37,623 bases of DNA from Opitutaceae bacterium (GCA_024711005.1 JANJTQ010000223.1:1-37623); one strand, 5' to 3'. Shown: positions 1-10,116, counted from the stretch's first letter. Made by a program: numbers and translations. The notes: a model not told the origin generated them from the sequence alone.

Positions 1-1046
1 GGAGTCTCGTCGGTCGCGGCGTGCAACACATCCTCGACTCCGCAACGAATCCAACGGGTGGAACCGTGCAGTGATTCGCGATTTTGTTCGGCGGCGGTCA
101 ACAGCGTCACCGGCACATCCAGCATTTCGATCCAGGAGCGCAGCACTTTGCTCGTCGGCCAGTTTTCGAGACACACGATAAAGTCCGGCTTCAGCCGCTC
201 CGCCACCGCCGGCGACCGCAACAGTACGTCATACGTGGTCACCACCGGCGCTCCGTCCGTCGCGTGCGAACGCAAGGGATTCAGCGCATCCGCCAGCACC
301 GGCCAGCCGCGTTCTCGCGCAAGCAGCCACACCGCATCGCTCCACCGTTTCGGGTCCGCAGGCTGCGCAGGCCCCGCGATGATCAACCCGCGACCCTTGG
401 CCGGAAGCGCCACCCGGGTGAACGGCTCCGGCTTCGGAGACGCCGACTCCGCAAAAAAACCGTCCCAATCGCAAATCCCCAAAGCCGTCGCCGTCCCATC
501 GGCGATGGGTGCCAACGGATCGCGAAACGGCGCGTTCAGGTGCACCGGGCCACGCTGCGCACGATCGACCGCGTGCGCCACGGTTTGGCGAAGATAACGC
601 AGGAGAGGCACCTTCGCCTCCGGCAGACAAAATTCGTGATAAAATCTTACGAACCCGCCAAACAGCTTCTGCTGATCGATGGTCTGGCCGGACGAACAAT
701 CGCGCATCTCCGGCGGACGATCCGCCGTGATCACGATCAGGGGCACGCCGCTTTCATTCGCCTCGATGACCGCCGGAAAATAATTGGCGCCCGCCGTGCC
801 GCTCGTGCACACGAGTACGACCGGCCTCGTTGTTTGTTTGGCAAGACCCAGCGCGAAAAACGCCGCCGAGCGTTCGTCCAACACGGGAATTGCCTCGATC
901 CCCGGATGCCGCGCCAGCGCCATCGTGAGCGGAGTCGATCGCGATCCCGGAGACACCACCGCGTGCGTCACCCCGCGCCGCACCAGCGTTTCGGCCAGCA
1001 CGCTACACCACAAGGTGTTGGTATTCCGGACATCCAGCTCGTTCAT
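1..1046 (-). CDS. menD: 2-succinyl-5-enolpyruvyl-6-hydroxy-3-cyclohexene-1-carboxylate synthase (MenD), N-terminal part, runs off window start
   Basis: Reverse-strand translation from ATG at 1046: MNELDVRNTNTLWCSVLAETLVRRGVTHAVVSPGSRSTPLTMALARHPGIEAIPVLDERSAAFFALGLAKQTTRPVVLVCTSGTAGANYFPAVIEA, with typical MenD/ThDP-enzyme N-terminal motifs. Not in the ORF track because it is open at the edge. Confidence 0.9.
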   Translation of the reverse strand, partial: MNELDVRNTNTLWCSVLAETLVRRGVTHAVVSPGSRSTPLTMALARHPGIEAIPVLDERSAAFFALGLAKQTTRPVVLVCTSGTAGANYFPAVIEANESGVPLIVITADRPPEMRDCSSGQTIDQQKLFGGFVRFYHEFCLPEAKVPLLRYLRQTVAHAVDRAQRGPVHLNAPFRDPLAPIADGTATALGICDWDGFFAESASPKPEPFTRVALPAKGRGLIIAGPAQPADPKRWSDAVWLLARERGWPVLADALNPLRSHATDGAPVVTTYDVLLRSPAVAERLKPDFIVCLENWPTSKVLRSWIEMLDVPVTLLTAAEQNRESLHGSTRWIRCGVEDVLHAATDET

Positions 1047-1207
1047 GAGCCGGCCACCGTATCCGCCTCCCGCTCCAGCTCAACCGCGAACACCGGACGA
1101 CACCAAAATCATGCATCCCGCCGCGCCGATCGCTGGTTTCCTGTTTTCCCCGCGCTTGACTCCACCCGGCCCGATCCCGCAACGTCGCCGGCTCACCTTT
1201 AAAAACT

Positions 1208-1321
1208 ATGGGCCAACAATCCAACAAACACATCAAGAAGAAGCGCCGCATCGCCTACCACAAACGTAAGAAAGAACTCGCGGCCGCCGCCAAGAAGCCC
1301 GCCGCCAAGGCGAAGAAGTAA
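1208..1321 (+). CDS. 37-aa highly basic small protein (PVC signature-protein-like)
   Basis: ATG..TAA frame MGQQSNKHIKKKRRIAYHKRKKELAAAAKKPAAKAKK, followed directly by a Rho-independent terminator. Below the ORF-track length cutoff. Confidence 0.75.
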   Translation: MGQQSNKHIKKKRRIAYHKRKKELAAAAKKPAAKAKK

Positions 1322-1344
1322 CCGGCTTCACCTCCGACTCTTTA

Positions 1345-1374
1345 AAACCGCAGCCTTACCGCTGCGGTTTTTTG
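1345..1374 (+). terminator. Rho-independent terminator of the small basic ORF
   Basis: AAACCGCAGC-cttacc-GCTGCGGTTT perfect 10-bp stem followed by TTTGTT. Confidence 0.85.
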
Positions 1375-1447
1375 TTGGCCCGAACTCAACACGAAGAACC
1401 GAGCGCCAAACTCGGGCGGCGCGACACCCTGGCCCGGAACAGTCGAA

Positions 1448-2878
1448 TCATCCGGCCTTCGCAATCACCGCGAACTTCCCGATGATTCCGTCAAAGCTGC
1501 CATTCGAGAAAAAGATCACCACGCGTGGCTTGCCGGTTGCCTTCGCCGGCAGTGACGCCTCAACCAGTTTTTCCAACACCTCCGCATTCGTGGCCGCGGT
1601 GAAACCTCGAATTCCCCGCGCACCGAGATACTCGATCACTGCGACGGAATCGAAGCGCTCCTCCGCCTTCAATTTGTCGGCACGGTTCACCGCTCCGAGA
1701 TAAACCTCGTCGGCGCCCGCCAGCGCGCTCATGAAGCCGGCCTGCAGCGTCTGGGTGCGCGCGGTATTGCTCCGCGGTTCGAACACCGCCGTGAGGATCG
1801 CCCCGGGGAAGCGGTTTCGAAATGACTTGAGCGTTTCCGCCAGCGCCGTCGGGTGATGTCCGAAATCCTCGATCACCGTAAGCTCCGGCGTGCTCACCAG
1901 CACCTCCTGCCGACGTTTCACTCCGCGAAACTTTCCCAAGGGGGCGAGAGACAGCCCGGTCGGTTTCTCAGGAGATACGACCAGCGCCGCCGCCGTCGCC
2001 GCCATCGCCGCGTTACGTGCATTATAAAGACCGGGAGTCGTCCACGTTACCCGTCCCCACACTTCAGCCCCCCATAACAGCGTGAAACTCACACCGGCGG
2101 ACGTCTCGGAAAATTCCGCGATACGCACGTCGTTGTTTTCGCCGGTGCCTACGCGCACGACTCGAGTCCACGGCAGTGCGCCAAGTGCGCTCAGGTTGTC
2201 GTCGTCGCCGTTCATCACCACAAAACCGTTGCGCGGCACAATTCGTGTCAGATGGGAAAACGTCCGCTGCACGTCGGCCAGATCGCGAAAGATGTCCGCG
2301 TGGTCGAACTCCAGGTTGTTCAACACCGCGACATGCGGCGCATAGTGAATGAACTTCGACCGCTTGTCGAAAAACGCGCTGTCATACTCGTCACCCTCGA
2401 TCACGAACGGATCGCCCGGTGTCCCGAGGTGATTGCCCATGGGCGGATCGATCGGTACGCCACCGATCAGGAACCCTGGATCGCGCCCGTTTTCCCGAAG
2501 CAAAAACGCGGTAAGCGAAGTCGTGGTCGTCTTCCCATGCGTACCGCACACGACGATATTTTTTCGCGTCTTGAGAACCGTGTCGTGGAGCAGCGCGGGC
2601 AGCGAGGTGAACGGGAGGACGCGTTCGTCCAGAAGCCATTCGACCTCGGGATTGCCGCGGGACATCGCGTTGCCAATCACGACGAGATCGGGTGCCAGTT
2701 TTTCGAGCCGTGCGGGGTCGTAGCCTTCGTGCAAGGTAATCCCGGCATCGGCCAGGACGGTACTCATGGGCGGGTAAACGCCGGTGTCGGCGCCGAGCAC
2801 CTCATGCCCGGCCGCGCGCGCCAGCAGCGCCGCGTTGCCCATCGCCGTTCCACAAATGCCCATGAAGTAGATTTTCAT
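1448..2878 (-). CDS. mpl: UDP-N-acetylmuramate:L-alanyl-gamma-D-glutamyl-meso-diaminopimelate ligase
   Basis: 476 aa; MKIYFMGICGTAMGNAALLARAAGHEVLGAD..., CGTHGKTTTTS ATP-binding motif, EGDEYDSAFFDKRSKF; Mur ligase of Mpl type. Confidence 0.93.
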   Translation of the reverse strand: MKIYFMGICGTAMGNAALLARAAGHEVLGADTGVYPPMSTVLADAGITLHEGYDPARLEKLAPDLVVIGNAMSRGNPEVEWLLDERVLPFTSLPALLHDTVLKTRKNIVVCGTHGKTTTTSLTAFLLRENGRDPGFLIGGVPIDPPMGNHLGTPGDPFVIEGDEYDSAFFDKRSKFIHYAPHVAVLNNLEFDHADIFRDLADVQRTFSHLTRIVPRNGFVVMNGDDDNLSALGALPWTRVVRVGTGENNDVRIAEFSETSAGVSFTLLWGAEVWGRVTWTTPGLYNARNAAMAATAAALVVSPEKPTGLSLAPLGKFRGVKRRQEVLVSTPELTVIEDFGHHPTALAETLKSFRNRFPGAILTAVFEPRSNTARTQTLQAGFMSALAGADEVYLGAVNRADKLKAEERFDSVAVIEYLGARGIRGFTAATNAEVLEKLVEASLPAKATGKPRVVIFFSNGSFDGIIGKFAVIAKAG

Positions 2879-3202
2879 TCAATGTCCGAGTGTGGGCCGA
2901 CGATGGAGCATAATCAGCCGCCCCGTGAAGTCCGTTTTCTTCGGCCTGTGTTTATCGTGCGCCTTTACCTCGCAAACCAACTCGGCAGGAAAGAACGCAC
3001 CATCCGGGGCACCCGCTCCGCCTCCACCTCCGATCCCCTCCTCTGCACCAAGCACTGGTTCACGCCCATGCCGGGCACACGAGGCGGGCCAGCGGCCCGT
3101 GCCGCCGAGGGCAACGCCGGACCAGCGCCCTTTCTCGCTTCACTCGCAGAGCGCCAGCGATGGCCCGGCCTATTTCGCAGGCACACCCGAACGCAAAGAA
3201 TG

Positions 3203-3239
3203 CTTGGAGTGTCAGGACCGGACGACCATGCACTCCAAG
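3203..3239. repeat. Short inverted repeat CTTGGAGTG...CACTCCAAG in the mpl/lipoprotein intergenic region
   Basis: 9-bp perfect arms at 3203-3211 and 3231-3239 with a 19-nt spacer. Confidence 0.6.
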
Positions 3240-3329
3240 GGGCGTCTTTGACCTCGACCGCTACTCCACTCGTTGCGTCCTTACTCTCTTCCTGCCTTCG
3301 CGCGTACACTCCGAACCGCTGAATCTAGA

Positions 3330-4268
3330 ATGAAAACATCAGACCGCGTTCATCCCTATCCCTGGTTCCTCGTCGTACTCCTCGTCGTCTGCACGCTTCT
3401 GCAAGGATGCGCTTCGTCCACGACCGCGTCGCCCTGGACTCGCGCCACATGGAACCACGAATCCGCCTGGATCGGCGACACCGGTGAATGGCGCGCCATC
3501 GTCTCCGAACATCGCGCCCGCTTGATCTACCTCGGACCGAAAGACGGCAAAACCAACCTGCTGTACGCGCCCTTCGCTCCAGAAGACACCCGCCCGCGTG
3601 GCGGACATATTTTCTGGCTCGGGCCGCAATCCGAATGGACCGGCAAATGGGGCACTTGGCCGCCTCCCGACGAGTGGGAGCAACTGCCCGCCCGCCTTGC
3701 CGAAGTCCGGGCGAACTGGCTGCACCTGACGTTGCCCCGCCCGGATAAGACCCGGCCACAATTGAGCCGCGCCTATTGCTGGAAGAACGGCGTGTTGCAC
3801 TGCCGCGTCGCCTGGGCCGGAGGCGTGGGCGACCACCAGGCCATCCAAATACTGCAGTTGCCGCCTCACGCGATCGTCGAGGCCCTCCCTTCGCCGACCA
3901 CCACCCCGGGCTTCGTGCGTTTTGACACCAAAGGAAAACAGACGCGCACCCACGAGGCCCTTGGCGAAAGCGCCACGCGCGTCTCCGCAAAAACCCTGCG
4001 CATGCAATCGCGAGTCGATCCCGATAAATACGGCTTCCCTCCGCACACGCTGAACGCCCGCATCGGCGACCATGGCCTGGCGCTGGGCGCGGGCGCATGG
4101 GAAGGCGTCGCGATGGAATCCCCCGATCACGGCTTCGACACCCAGGTCTTTCTCGGCGGGCAGAAATATCCCTTCGTTGAAATCGAACAACTCACGCCTC
4201 GCTTGAAAAACCGCGGCGAAACGGAAAACTCAGTCACGATCTGGATCAAACCAACGCGGCGCTTGTAA
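3330..4268 (+). CDS. Putative lipoprotein of unknown function
   Basis: From ATG at 3330: MKTSDRVHPYPWFLVVLLVVCTLLQGCASS, signal peptide with lipobox LLQGC; 312-aa frame. Confidence 0.75.
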   Translation: MKTSDRVHPYPWFLVVLLVVCTLLQGCASSTTASPWTRATWNHESAWIGDTGEWRAIVSEHRARLIYLGPKDGKTNLLYAPFAPEDTRPRGGHIFWLGPQSEWTGKWGTWPPPDEWEQLPARLAEVRANWLHLTLPRPDKTRPQLSRAYCWKNGVLHCRVAWAGGVGDHQAIQILQLPPHAIVEALPSPTTTPGFVRFDTKGKQTRTHEALGESATRVSAKTLRMQSRVDPDKYGFPPHTLNARIGDHGLALGAGAWEGVAMESPDHGFDTQVFLGGQKYPFVEIEQLTPRLKNRGETENSVTIWIKPTRRL

Positions 4269-4316
4269 CCTGCGCAACTATGAACATGTGCAGGAGAGCC
4301 CCCGTTTTGGCGACCG

Positions 4317-4985
4317 ATGCGTTGGCTCATTCATTTTCTTCTGCCGCTTCTTTGTCGAAATGAGGCGATGAAGCACATGCCCGGCTCGCAGCCTTGGCTG
4401 GGTTTGGTCTTGATGCGCAACGCATCGCTTCACGATCACAAGGCGGTCGGCCCTGCGCTTGTGCTCGCGTCCTCACGCTTCGGTGCCGAGGGCTTCGACG
4501 AACTCCTTGATGTCGCGGAGAAGATGGAGGCGCTGCGACACTCTTCAGACCGGCAAGCAGCGAGGGCCATCGAAGCGATCTATGAGGACGAGGATTACAG
4601 ACGCTTCCGGCGTCGCGCTCTGCCCGCCTGCGTGGGTGCTCCCGAACACATCCAACTTTTCGATGAGACGATGCGAGGGAATGATCTCCTTGAACTTCCC
4701 GGTGCCTACAAACGTCTCCCTCATCCTTTCACCGTCTTGTTCGCCAATACCGGAAATCCGGCGTGGTCGGGCGTGATCCCCGGGGCGATGCTTCCGCTGG
4801 TGATAGAAGTACTGCTGCGGGATCGCTTCAAAACGCCGCCGCCGCCGTCCGGCCGTCTTCAAATTCGCTCGCGGTACTTCAGCCCGCGTTCGGTGGCGTC
4901 CCCCGCTCTTACCCCAGCAACTCCTCGGCATGGGCCAGCGCGCTCTTTGCCGTGCGGTCACCGAGCATGCGGGCAAGTTCACTGA
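4317..4985 (+). CDS. Hypothetical protein, possibly degraded; 3' end overlaps recN tail-to-tail
   Basis: Open frame with protein-like composition up to about residue 180; the last ~76 nt lie over the end of recN (antisense). Start could be 4317 or a downstream ATG. Confidence 0.4.
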   Translation: MRWLIHFLLPLLCRNEAMKHMPGSQPWLGLVLMRNASLHDHKAVGPALVLASSRFGAEGFDELLDVAEKMEALRHSSDRQAARAIEAIYEDEDYRRFRRRALPACVGAPEHIQLFDETMRGNDLLELPGAYKRLPHPFTVLFANTGNPAWSGVIPGAMLPLVIEVLLRDRFKTPPPPSGRLQIRSRYFSPRSVASPALTPATPRHGPARSLPCGHRACGQVH

Positions 4986-6567
4986 TGCGAGCTTTCCGGT
5001 TGGCTTGTATTGGTGAAATGGTGACAACTGCGCGATCTTTGGACTGATCTTTTTCGACCACCAAGTGGCTGTCCCCTTGCGCCGCGACCTGCGGAAGATG
5101 GGTGATGCAGAGCACCTGATGGGCCTTGGAAATTCCGGCCATTTTCTCGCCGACAACACGGCCGATTTCTCCGCCCACATTGGCGTCCACCTCGTCAAAA
5201 ACCAACACCGGGACATCATCGAGGTCGGCCAGCACGGTTTTCAGGGCAAGCATGACTCGTGCAAGTTCGCCGCTGGAGGCAACGCGGTTGAGCGGAAGCG
5301 CAGGCTCGCCGACATTGGGCGAGAACAGGAACTCGGCACCGCAATCCCCCGTCGGCCCGAGTTGGTCCAGCGGAACGATGCGGATCTGAAAATCGGCTTT
5401 CTTGAATCCCAGTTGGGCGATGCTCCCCGCCGCGATCTTGGCCAACGCACGCGCGGCCTTCTCGCGCAACACCCTCAGCACCGACGCCTCTTTGCGCGCG
5501 ATGCGCTCGGCGTCGGCGATCTGTTTCTCGATGCGGATAAGCGTCCCCTCCAAGTCTCCTTGGATTTCCAGCCGGCGGCGCATGTCGTCCCGCGCTTCGA
5601 TGACCGCACGCACATCGCCGCCGTGTTTGCGCTTCACCTCAAGCCACGTGTTCATGTTGGCCTGAAGTTGCTCGGCTTGCTCCGGGTCAAAATTGAATTG
5701 TCCACAAAGCGACTCGAACTCCGCTCCCAGATCGGCGAGTTCGATGCTCGCGGCCGAAAGTCGATCGGCGAGCGCCTTGCTCGCCGGGTCGAGATTTTCC
5801 AACTGGCGCGCTTCGCGGAGAAGCGACGCGACGCGGCCGGTGGCGCCATCCTCGCCGGTGAGTCCATTGGCCAGGGCCGCCGCAAGGCCGGTGAGTTCCT
5901 GTGCTTTGCTCAGACGCTGAAAATCGCGCTCCAGCGCCTCGATCGCCTCCTCGGTGAGGTCGAGCGCATCGAGGCGGGCGAGTTGATTTTCGAGAAACTT
6001 AATCTGATCGGGCGAGAGCTTGGTCTCGCCCGCAATGCGATCGCGCTCGGAGAGCAAGTCGCGCCAAACGCGGTACTTTTCCGCATAGGCCGCAAGCGCG
6101 TCACCGGATCGTCCGTAGAGATCGAGCAAATCGAGCTGACAACTCTCCTTGAGAAGGCGGCGCGGTTCGCTGGGACCATGAAAATCAATCCAAGCCTCGC
6201 CGAGGCGTTGGAGCGCGGCGAGTGTGGCGAGCCCGCCGTTGACGGTGAGCTTGGGTGCCTTGTCGCGCGGAAGGCTGCGCTTGAGGATAAGCATGCCCTC
6301 GTCGCACGGCGGCAGATCGAGTTCGGCCAGCAGCGAGTCGATCGCCGTGGTGTCTTCGAAATACAACGACGCCTCGACCTCGCAGGCGGCCGCGCCCTGG
6401 CGAATGAGGGTTTTGTCGGCGCGCTCGCCGGCCAGCAGCGAAAGCGCGCCAAGCAGGATGCTTTTACCCGCGCCGGTTTCTCCGGTGACGACCGTGAAGC
6501 CGGCCTCGAAGTCGAGAGAGACTTCTTCCAACAGTGCCAGATTTTTGATGCGAAGCGATTGGAGCAT
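4909..6567 (-). CDS. recN: DNA repair protein RecN
   Basis: 552 aa; MLQSLRIKNLALLEEVSLDFEAGFTVVTGETGAGKSILLGALSLLAGERA; C-terminal LVFDEVDANVGGEIGRVVGEKM and QVLCITHLPQVAAQGD. Confidence 0.95.
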   Translation of the reverse strand: MLQSLRIKNLALLEEVSLDFEAGFTVVTGETGAGKSILLGALSLLAGERADKTLIRQGAAACEVEASLYFEDTTAIDSLLAELDLPPCDEGMLILKRSLPRDKAPKLTVNGGLATLAALQRLGEAWIDFHGPSEPRRLLKESCQLDLLDLYGRSGDALAAYAEKYRVWRDLLSERDRIAGETKLSPDQIKFLENQLARLDALDLTEEAIEALERDFQRLSKAQELTGLAAALANGLTGEDGATGRVASLLREARQLENLDPASKALADRLSAASIELADLGAEFESLCGQFNFDPEQAEQLQANMNTWLEVKRKHGGDVRAVIEARDDMRRRLEIQGDLEGTLIRIEKQIADAERIARKEASVLRVLREKAARALAKIAAGSIAQLGFKKADFQIRIVPLDQLGPTGDCGAEFLFSPNVGEPALPLNRVASSGELARVMLALKTVLADLDDVPVLVFDEVDANVGGEIGRVVGEKMAGISKAHQVLCITHLPQVAAQGDSHLVVEKDQSKDRAVVTISPIQANRKARISELARMLGDRTAKSALAHAEELLG

Positions 6568-6750
6568 GGAAGCGCGTCGAGTGAGCTTGTTCGCGCGACG
6601 CGGGGCAAGTCGCTTTGCGCTACTTCTGTCACCCGCTGGACCCCGGTCATGCGCGAATGCCCGACGCCCCGTGGCGGAGATGAAAAAGACGAATAATTTT
6701 TCTTGCGGAGTGCCGGTGATCTCCTGCTTACTCCGCGACTCGTTTTCGTC

Positions 6751-6827
6751 GGACCCTTAGCTCAGTTGGTTAGAGCGTTTCCTTGACATGGAAGAGGTCA
6801 CTGGTTCGAGTCCAGTAGGGTCCACCA
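6751..6827 (+). tRNA. tRNA-Val (GAC), CCA encoded
   Basis: GGACCCT/AGGGTCC acceptor, GCTC/GAGC D-stem, TTTCC-TTGACAT-GGAAG anticodon arm, GGTTCGAGTCC T-arm, 3' ACCA. Confidence 0.95.
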
Positions 6828-6834
6828 TTTTTAT

Positions 6835-6868
6835 AAAGTCGCTAAGTCGAACGACTTAGCGGCTTTTT
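6835..6868 (+). terminator. Terminator hairpin after tRNA-Val
   Basis: AAAGTCGCTAAGTCG/CGACTTAGCGGCTTT long stem followed by TT. Confidence 0.8.
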
Positions 6869-6914
6869 CATGATAGAACGCACGCGCTCCAAGCTGCCGC
6901 GTCGGTATGCCTGT

Positions 6915-7862
6915 TCAACGCGCAGCGAACCACGCCAGCGCTTCTTTGCGATCGAGTGCGATCTGCGTGCGCAGCGCCTCCACTCCGTCGAATTTTTTCT
7001 CAGGGCGAAGAAAGCTCAGCCATTCAATGGTCAACTCATCGCCTTCGCCGAAAGGACAGTCCGCGAGCACATGAATTTCCAAGCGGGGACTCGTCGCGTT
7101 TTCGACAGTCGGCCGGAGTCCGTAATTCGCAACCGCCGGAAGCGACTCCGCTGTTTTCGCTCCCGACACCCGCACGGCATATACGCCGAACCGGGGACGC
7201 AGGTCGGGCTCCCAAGTGACGTTGAGCGTCGGAAATCCGAGCTGGCGTCCCAATTGTTTGCCGGGGGCGACCACGCCCTCCGCGAAATAGGTGTAACCCA
7301 GCAACGCATTGGCCTCCTCCATGCGCCCCTCGTCAAGATAGGCGCGAATGCGCGTGCTGCTGATGGGCTCGCCGTTTTGGTTGATGCGCGGAGCACTCAC
7401 GATGGCGAGGCCATGCTTTTTTCCTTCGGCCACAAGCAGGGCGATGTCTCCACGTCGTCCACGTCCGAAACGCCAGTTCTCGCCCACATAGATCGTCGAG
7501 AGGGTCGGCAGCGCTTGTTTGAGGCGCGGTAAAAAATCTTCCGCCTCGATACCTGCGTAAACGGCATCGAAGGGCTGAGTGATCACCGCATCGACGCCGA
7601 GCCGGGCAAGCTGCCGGTTTTTCAAGGCGGGCGTCATGATCAGGCGCACGGGGTTCTCAGGTCGGAACAAGCGGCTCGGATGCGGCCAGAACGTGAGCAC
7701 CACGGCAATGCCTCCGCTACGACGGGCCGAGTGCACGGCGGCCTCGATCACCGCATGATGCCCCAAATGCACACCGTCGAACATACCGATCGCCAGGTGC
7801 AAGGGCCGCGCAGGCAGTGCGGCGGAAGCGTCGGAGATCGAATTGTAGAAGCGGGTATTCAC
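6915..7862 (-). CDS. ribF: Bifunctional riboflavin kinase/FAD synthetase
   Basis: LHLAIGMFDGVHLGHHAVI nucleotidyltransferase motif; ISSTRIRAYLDEG; PTLNVTWEPDLRPRFGVYAVRV flavokinase domain. Confidence 0.93.
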   Translation of the reverse strand: MNTRFYNSISDASAALPARPLHLAIGMFDGVHLGHHAVIEAAVHSARRSGGIAVVLTFWPHPSRLFRPENPVRLIMTPALKNRQLARLGVDAVITQPFDAVYAGIEAEDFLPRLKQALPTLSTIYVGENWRFGRGRRGDIALLVAEGKKHGLAIVSAPRINQNGEPISSTRIRAYLDEGRMEEANALLGYTYFAEGVVAPGKQLGRQLGFPTLNVTWEPDLRPRFGVYAVRVSGAKTAESLPAVANYGLRPTVENATSPRLEIHVLADCPFGEGDELTIEWLSFLRPEKKFDGVEALRTQIALDRKEALAWFAAR

Positions 7863-7974
7863 GCGATCGGTGTGGGATGACCTCTTTCCTCGTCCTTTTA
7901 ATCGTTATCTTTCGTCACGAATGCGGACAGGCGCAGAAAAGATTAAAAAAAGAACGAAGCAGCCGGGAGCGGAC

Positions 7975-8706
7975 TCAGCCGCCAAACGCGACGCTGGGGG
8001 CGGCCTCGTAGCCGGGAATGAGCACCTTCTCGATCTCGGAAGGCGTCATCTTCTGCAATTGCTCCAACGTGACCGCACGCGACACGTTGAGCGAGCCCGA
8101 GGAGATGCGACGCAAGGCCTTCAAGTGCGCACCGCAGCCGAGTCGTTGGCCGAGGTCGTGAGCGAGCGTGCGGACATAGGTGCCCTTGGTGCAGAGAACG
8201 CGAAAATCAATCTCGGGCGATTCCCAGCGCGTGAGCTCGTAGCTCATCACGCGAATGAAGCGCGGCTCACGTTCAATCTCTTCGCCGGCGCGGGCGCTTT
8301 TGTAGAGCGGCTTGCCGCCGATCTTGATGGCCGAGAACATCGGCGGAATCTGGTATTGGTCGCCGAGGAACCCGCTGAGCGCCTTGCGCACGTCGTCCTC
8401 CGAAAGCGCGGGCACCGGGGTCGTGGCAAGCACTTCGCCCTCGGCGTCCTGGGTGTTGGTGACTTCGCCAAGCTTGATGGTGCCGGTGTACTCCTTCTCG
8501 ACGCTCATCAGGTATTGCGAGAGGCGCGTGGCCTTGCCGACAAGCATCACAAGCAAACCGGTCGCCATCGGGTCGAGCGTGCCGGCATGGCCGATGCGCT
8601 TCATTTTCAGGATGCCACGCAAACGCGCGACCACGTCATGCGAGGTATGCTCGGGCGGCTTGTCGATGAGGAGCACGCCGTCAAATTCGTGAACAGGCGC
8701 GCGCAT
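7975..8706 (-). CDS. truB: tRNA pseudouridine(55) synthase TruB
   Basis: [22 protein letters not shown]...[31 protein letters not shown]. Confidence 0.95.
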   Translation of the reverse strand: MRAPVHEFDGVLLIDKPPEHTSHDVVARLRGILKMKRIGHAGTLDPMATGLLVMLVGKATRLSQYLMSVEKEYTGTIKLGEVTNTQDAEGEVLATTPVPALSEDDVRKALSGFLGDQYQIPPMFSAIKIGGKPLYKSARAGEEIEREPRFIRVMSYELTRWESPEIDFRVLCTKGTYVRTLAHDLGQRLGCGAHLKALRRISSGSLNVSRAVTLEQLQKMTPSEIEKVLIPGYEAAPSVAFGG

Positions 8707-9719
8707 CAGGTGGCGGATTTCCGTAACGCGTCCACCGAGGCGATCTGCTCGCCGAGGGCGACGACCACACGTGCCTTAAAATCGGCGATGGATGTGTTTT
8801 TGAGGTTGAGGCCGGCGGCGCACGCGTGACCACCGCCGTTAAAACCGGCGGCGATGCGGTCGACGCGATAAACAGGATCCTTCGAGCGCAGACTGGCCTT
8901 GATCGATCCGTCTTGCTCTTCGATGAGCACGCCGATTTCGACGCCCTCGATGGAACGCGCGTAATCCACCAGACCTTCGGCATCTTCCGGGCTGGTACCG
9001 GTGGCGGCATAGATGCCGTTGGGCAGCGTGCCGATGCAAACGCGTCCGTCGCATTCATAGCGAAGCGATGCCAAGAAACGTTGAAGAAGGTCCAGCTTGC
9101 CCGGGGTCTCGCGCTCGTAGAGTTCGGCGGCCGCGGCGGCAGGCTGGGCGCCGCGGGCCATGAGCTCGGCGACAATCAGGAACGTGCGTCGGGATGTGGA
9201 GCTGAAGCGGAACTGGCCCGTGTCGGTCGCGATCCCCGCGTAGAGAGACTGTGCGGCTTGGGCGTCGATCGGCAGATGATGATCGATGAAAAGACCGGCG
9301 AGAATCTCTGCCGTGGCGCACGATCCGACATCGATGAAGTTGTGTTCACCGTAACCGGAGTTCGAAAGGTGGTGATCAATGTTGGCGAACGGCGCGGGGA
9401 AACGCGCTTTGAATTGCGCCCCCGCCCTGCCCTGATCGGCGCAATCGACGTAGATCGCAGTCAACTCACCCTCGGGAAGGCCGTCGAAGCGCACCAGCGG
9501 CGTGTCACCCACCGCGAACTGAATACGACGCGGGACCGGGTCGGGGTTGGCGCAGATGACATCGATGTTGAGTGCGCGCAGCACGCGGGCGAGCGCGACC
9601 TCGGAACCGATGCAATCGCCATCGGGACGAGCGTGGGAAATAACCACCACCCGGCGGCCCGCGAGCGACCTCAGAAATGCGCCGAAACGCTCGTAAAATT
9701 CAGGATAGATCAACTCCAC
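8706..9719 (-). CDS. nrnA: DHH/DHHA1 phosphoesterase (NrnA-type oligoribonuclease/pAp phosphatase)
   Basis: [33 protein letters not shown] (DHH), C-terminal GGGHACAAG (DHHA1). GTG start at 9719 inferred; the longer ATG ORF runs through rbfA. Confidence 0.85.
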   Translation of the reverse strand: MELIYPEFYERFGAFLRSLAGRRVVVISHARPDGDCIGSEVALARVLRALNIDVICANPDPVPRRIQFAVGDTPLVRFDGLPEGELTAIYVDCADQGRAGAQFKARFPAPFANIDHHLSNSGYGEHNFIDVGSCATAEILAGLFIDHHLPIDAQAAQSLYAGIATDTGQFRFSSTSRRTFLIVAELMARGAQPAAAAAELYERETPGKLDLLQRFLASLRYECDGRVCIGTLPNGIYAATGTSPEDAEGLVDYARSIEGVEIGVLIEEQDGSIKASLRSKDPVYRVDRIAAGFNGGGHACAAGLNLKNTSIADFKARVVVALGEQIASVDALRKSAT

Positions 9720-9726
9720 AACCGGC

Positions 9727-10110
9727 TTACTCCTTGTCTTCGGGTTGCGGCTGGGCGGCGTTCCGGGCTTTGTCCTGCTCGGCAATCTCATCGAGAACCG
9801 ACAGGATGCGGTTGCCGCGCGCAGTGGACGTATCCATCGCGTAGGTGAAATGCGGCATGTTCTTGAGCACGACACGACGCCCCAGCTCGAAGCGGAAATC
9901 CTTGGAGTGATGTTTGAGCCAGCGAAGACACTTGATCTCGTCCTCTTCGTCACCGGTCACGGCGATGAAGACTTTGCCTTCATGAAGATCGGGCGAAACT
10001 TGAACGCCGGTGATGGTGATCGCGAGCGCCTCATCCTTGTAGCGCTTGCGCAGGATGTCGCTCAGCTCGCGCTGGAGGAGTTCGTTGACGCGAAGGGTGC
10101 GGGTGGACAT
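9727..10110 (-). CDS. rbfA: 30S ribosome-binding factor A
   Basis: RTLRVNELLQRELSDILRKRYKDEALAITITGVQVSPDLHEGKVFIAV; operon position after infB. Confidence 0.92.
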   Translation of the reverse strand: MSTRTLRVNELLQRELSDILRKRYKDEALAITITGVQVSPDLHEGKVFIAVTGDEEDEIKCLRWLKHHSKDFRFELGRRVVLKNMPHFTYAMDTSTARGNRILSVLDEIAEQDKARNAAQPQPEDKE

Positions 10111-10116
10111 GGGCGG

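Noticed and set aside
84-1202. 372-aa + strand ORF (and similar long antisense ORFs, e.g. 5065..6696, 10116..12206, 18552..19622, 21570..22427)
   Set aside because: They lie antisense to well-identified genes (menD, recN, infB, SNF2, waaA) and have Arg/His-rich low-similarity composition, as expected for high-GC shadow ORFs.
9720-9953. N-terminal extension of the DHH phosphoesterase ORF (8706..9953)
   Set aside because: It overlaps rbfA almost completely; a GTG/TTG start at about 9711-9719 fits the family N-terminus.
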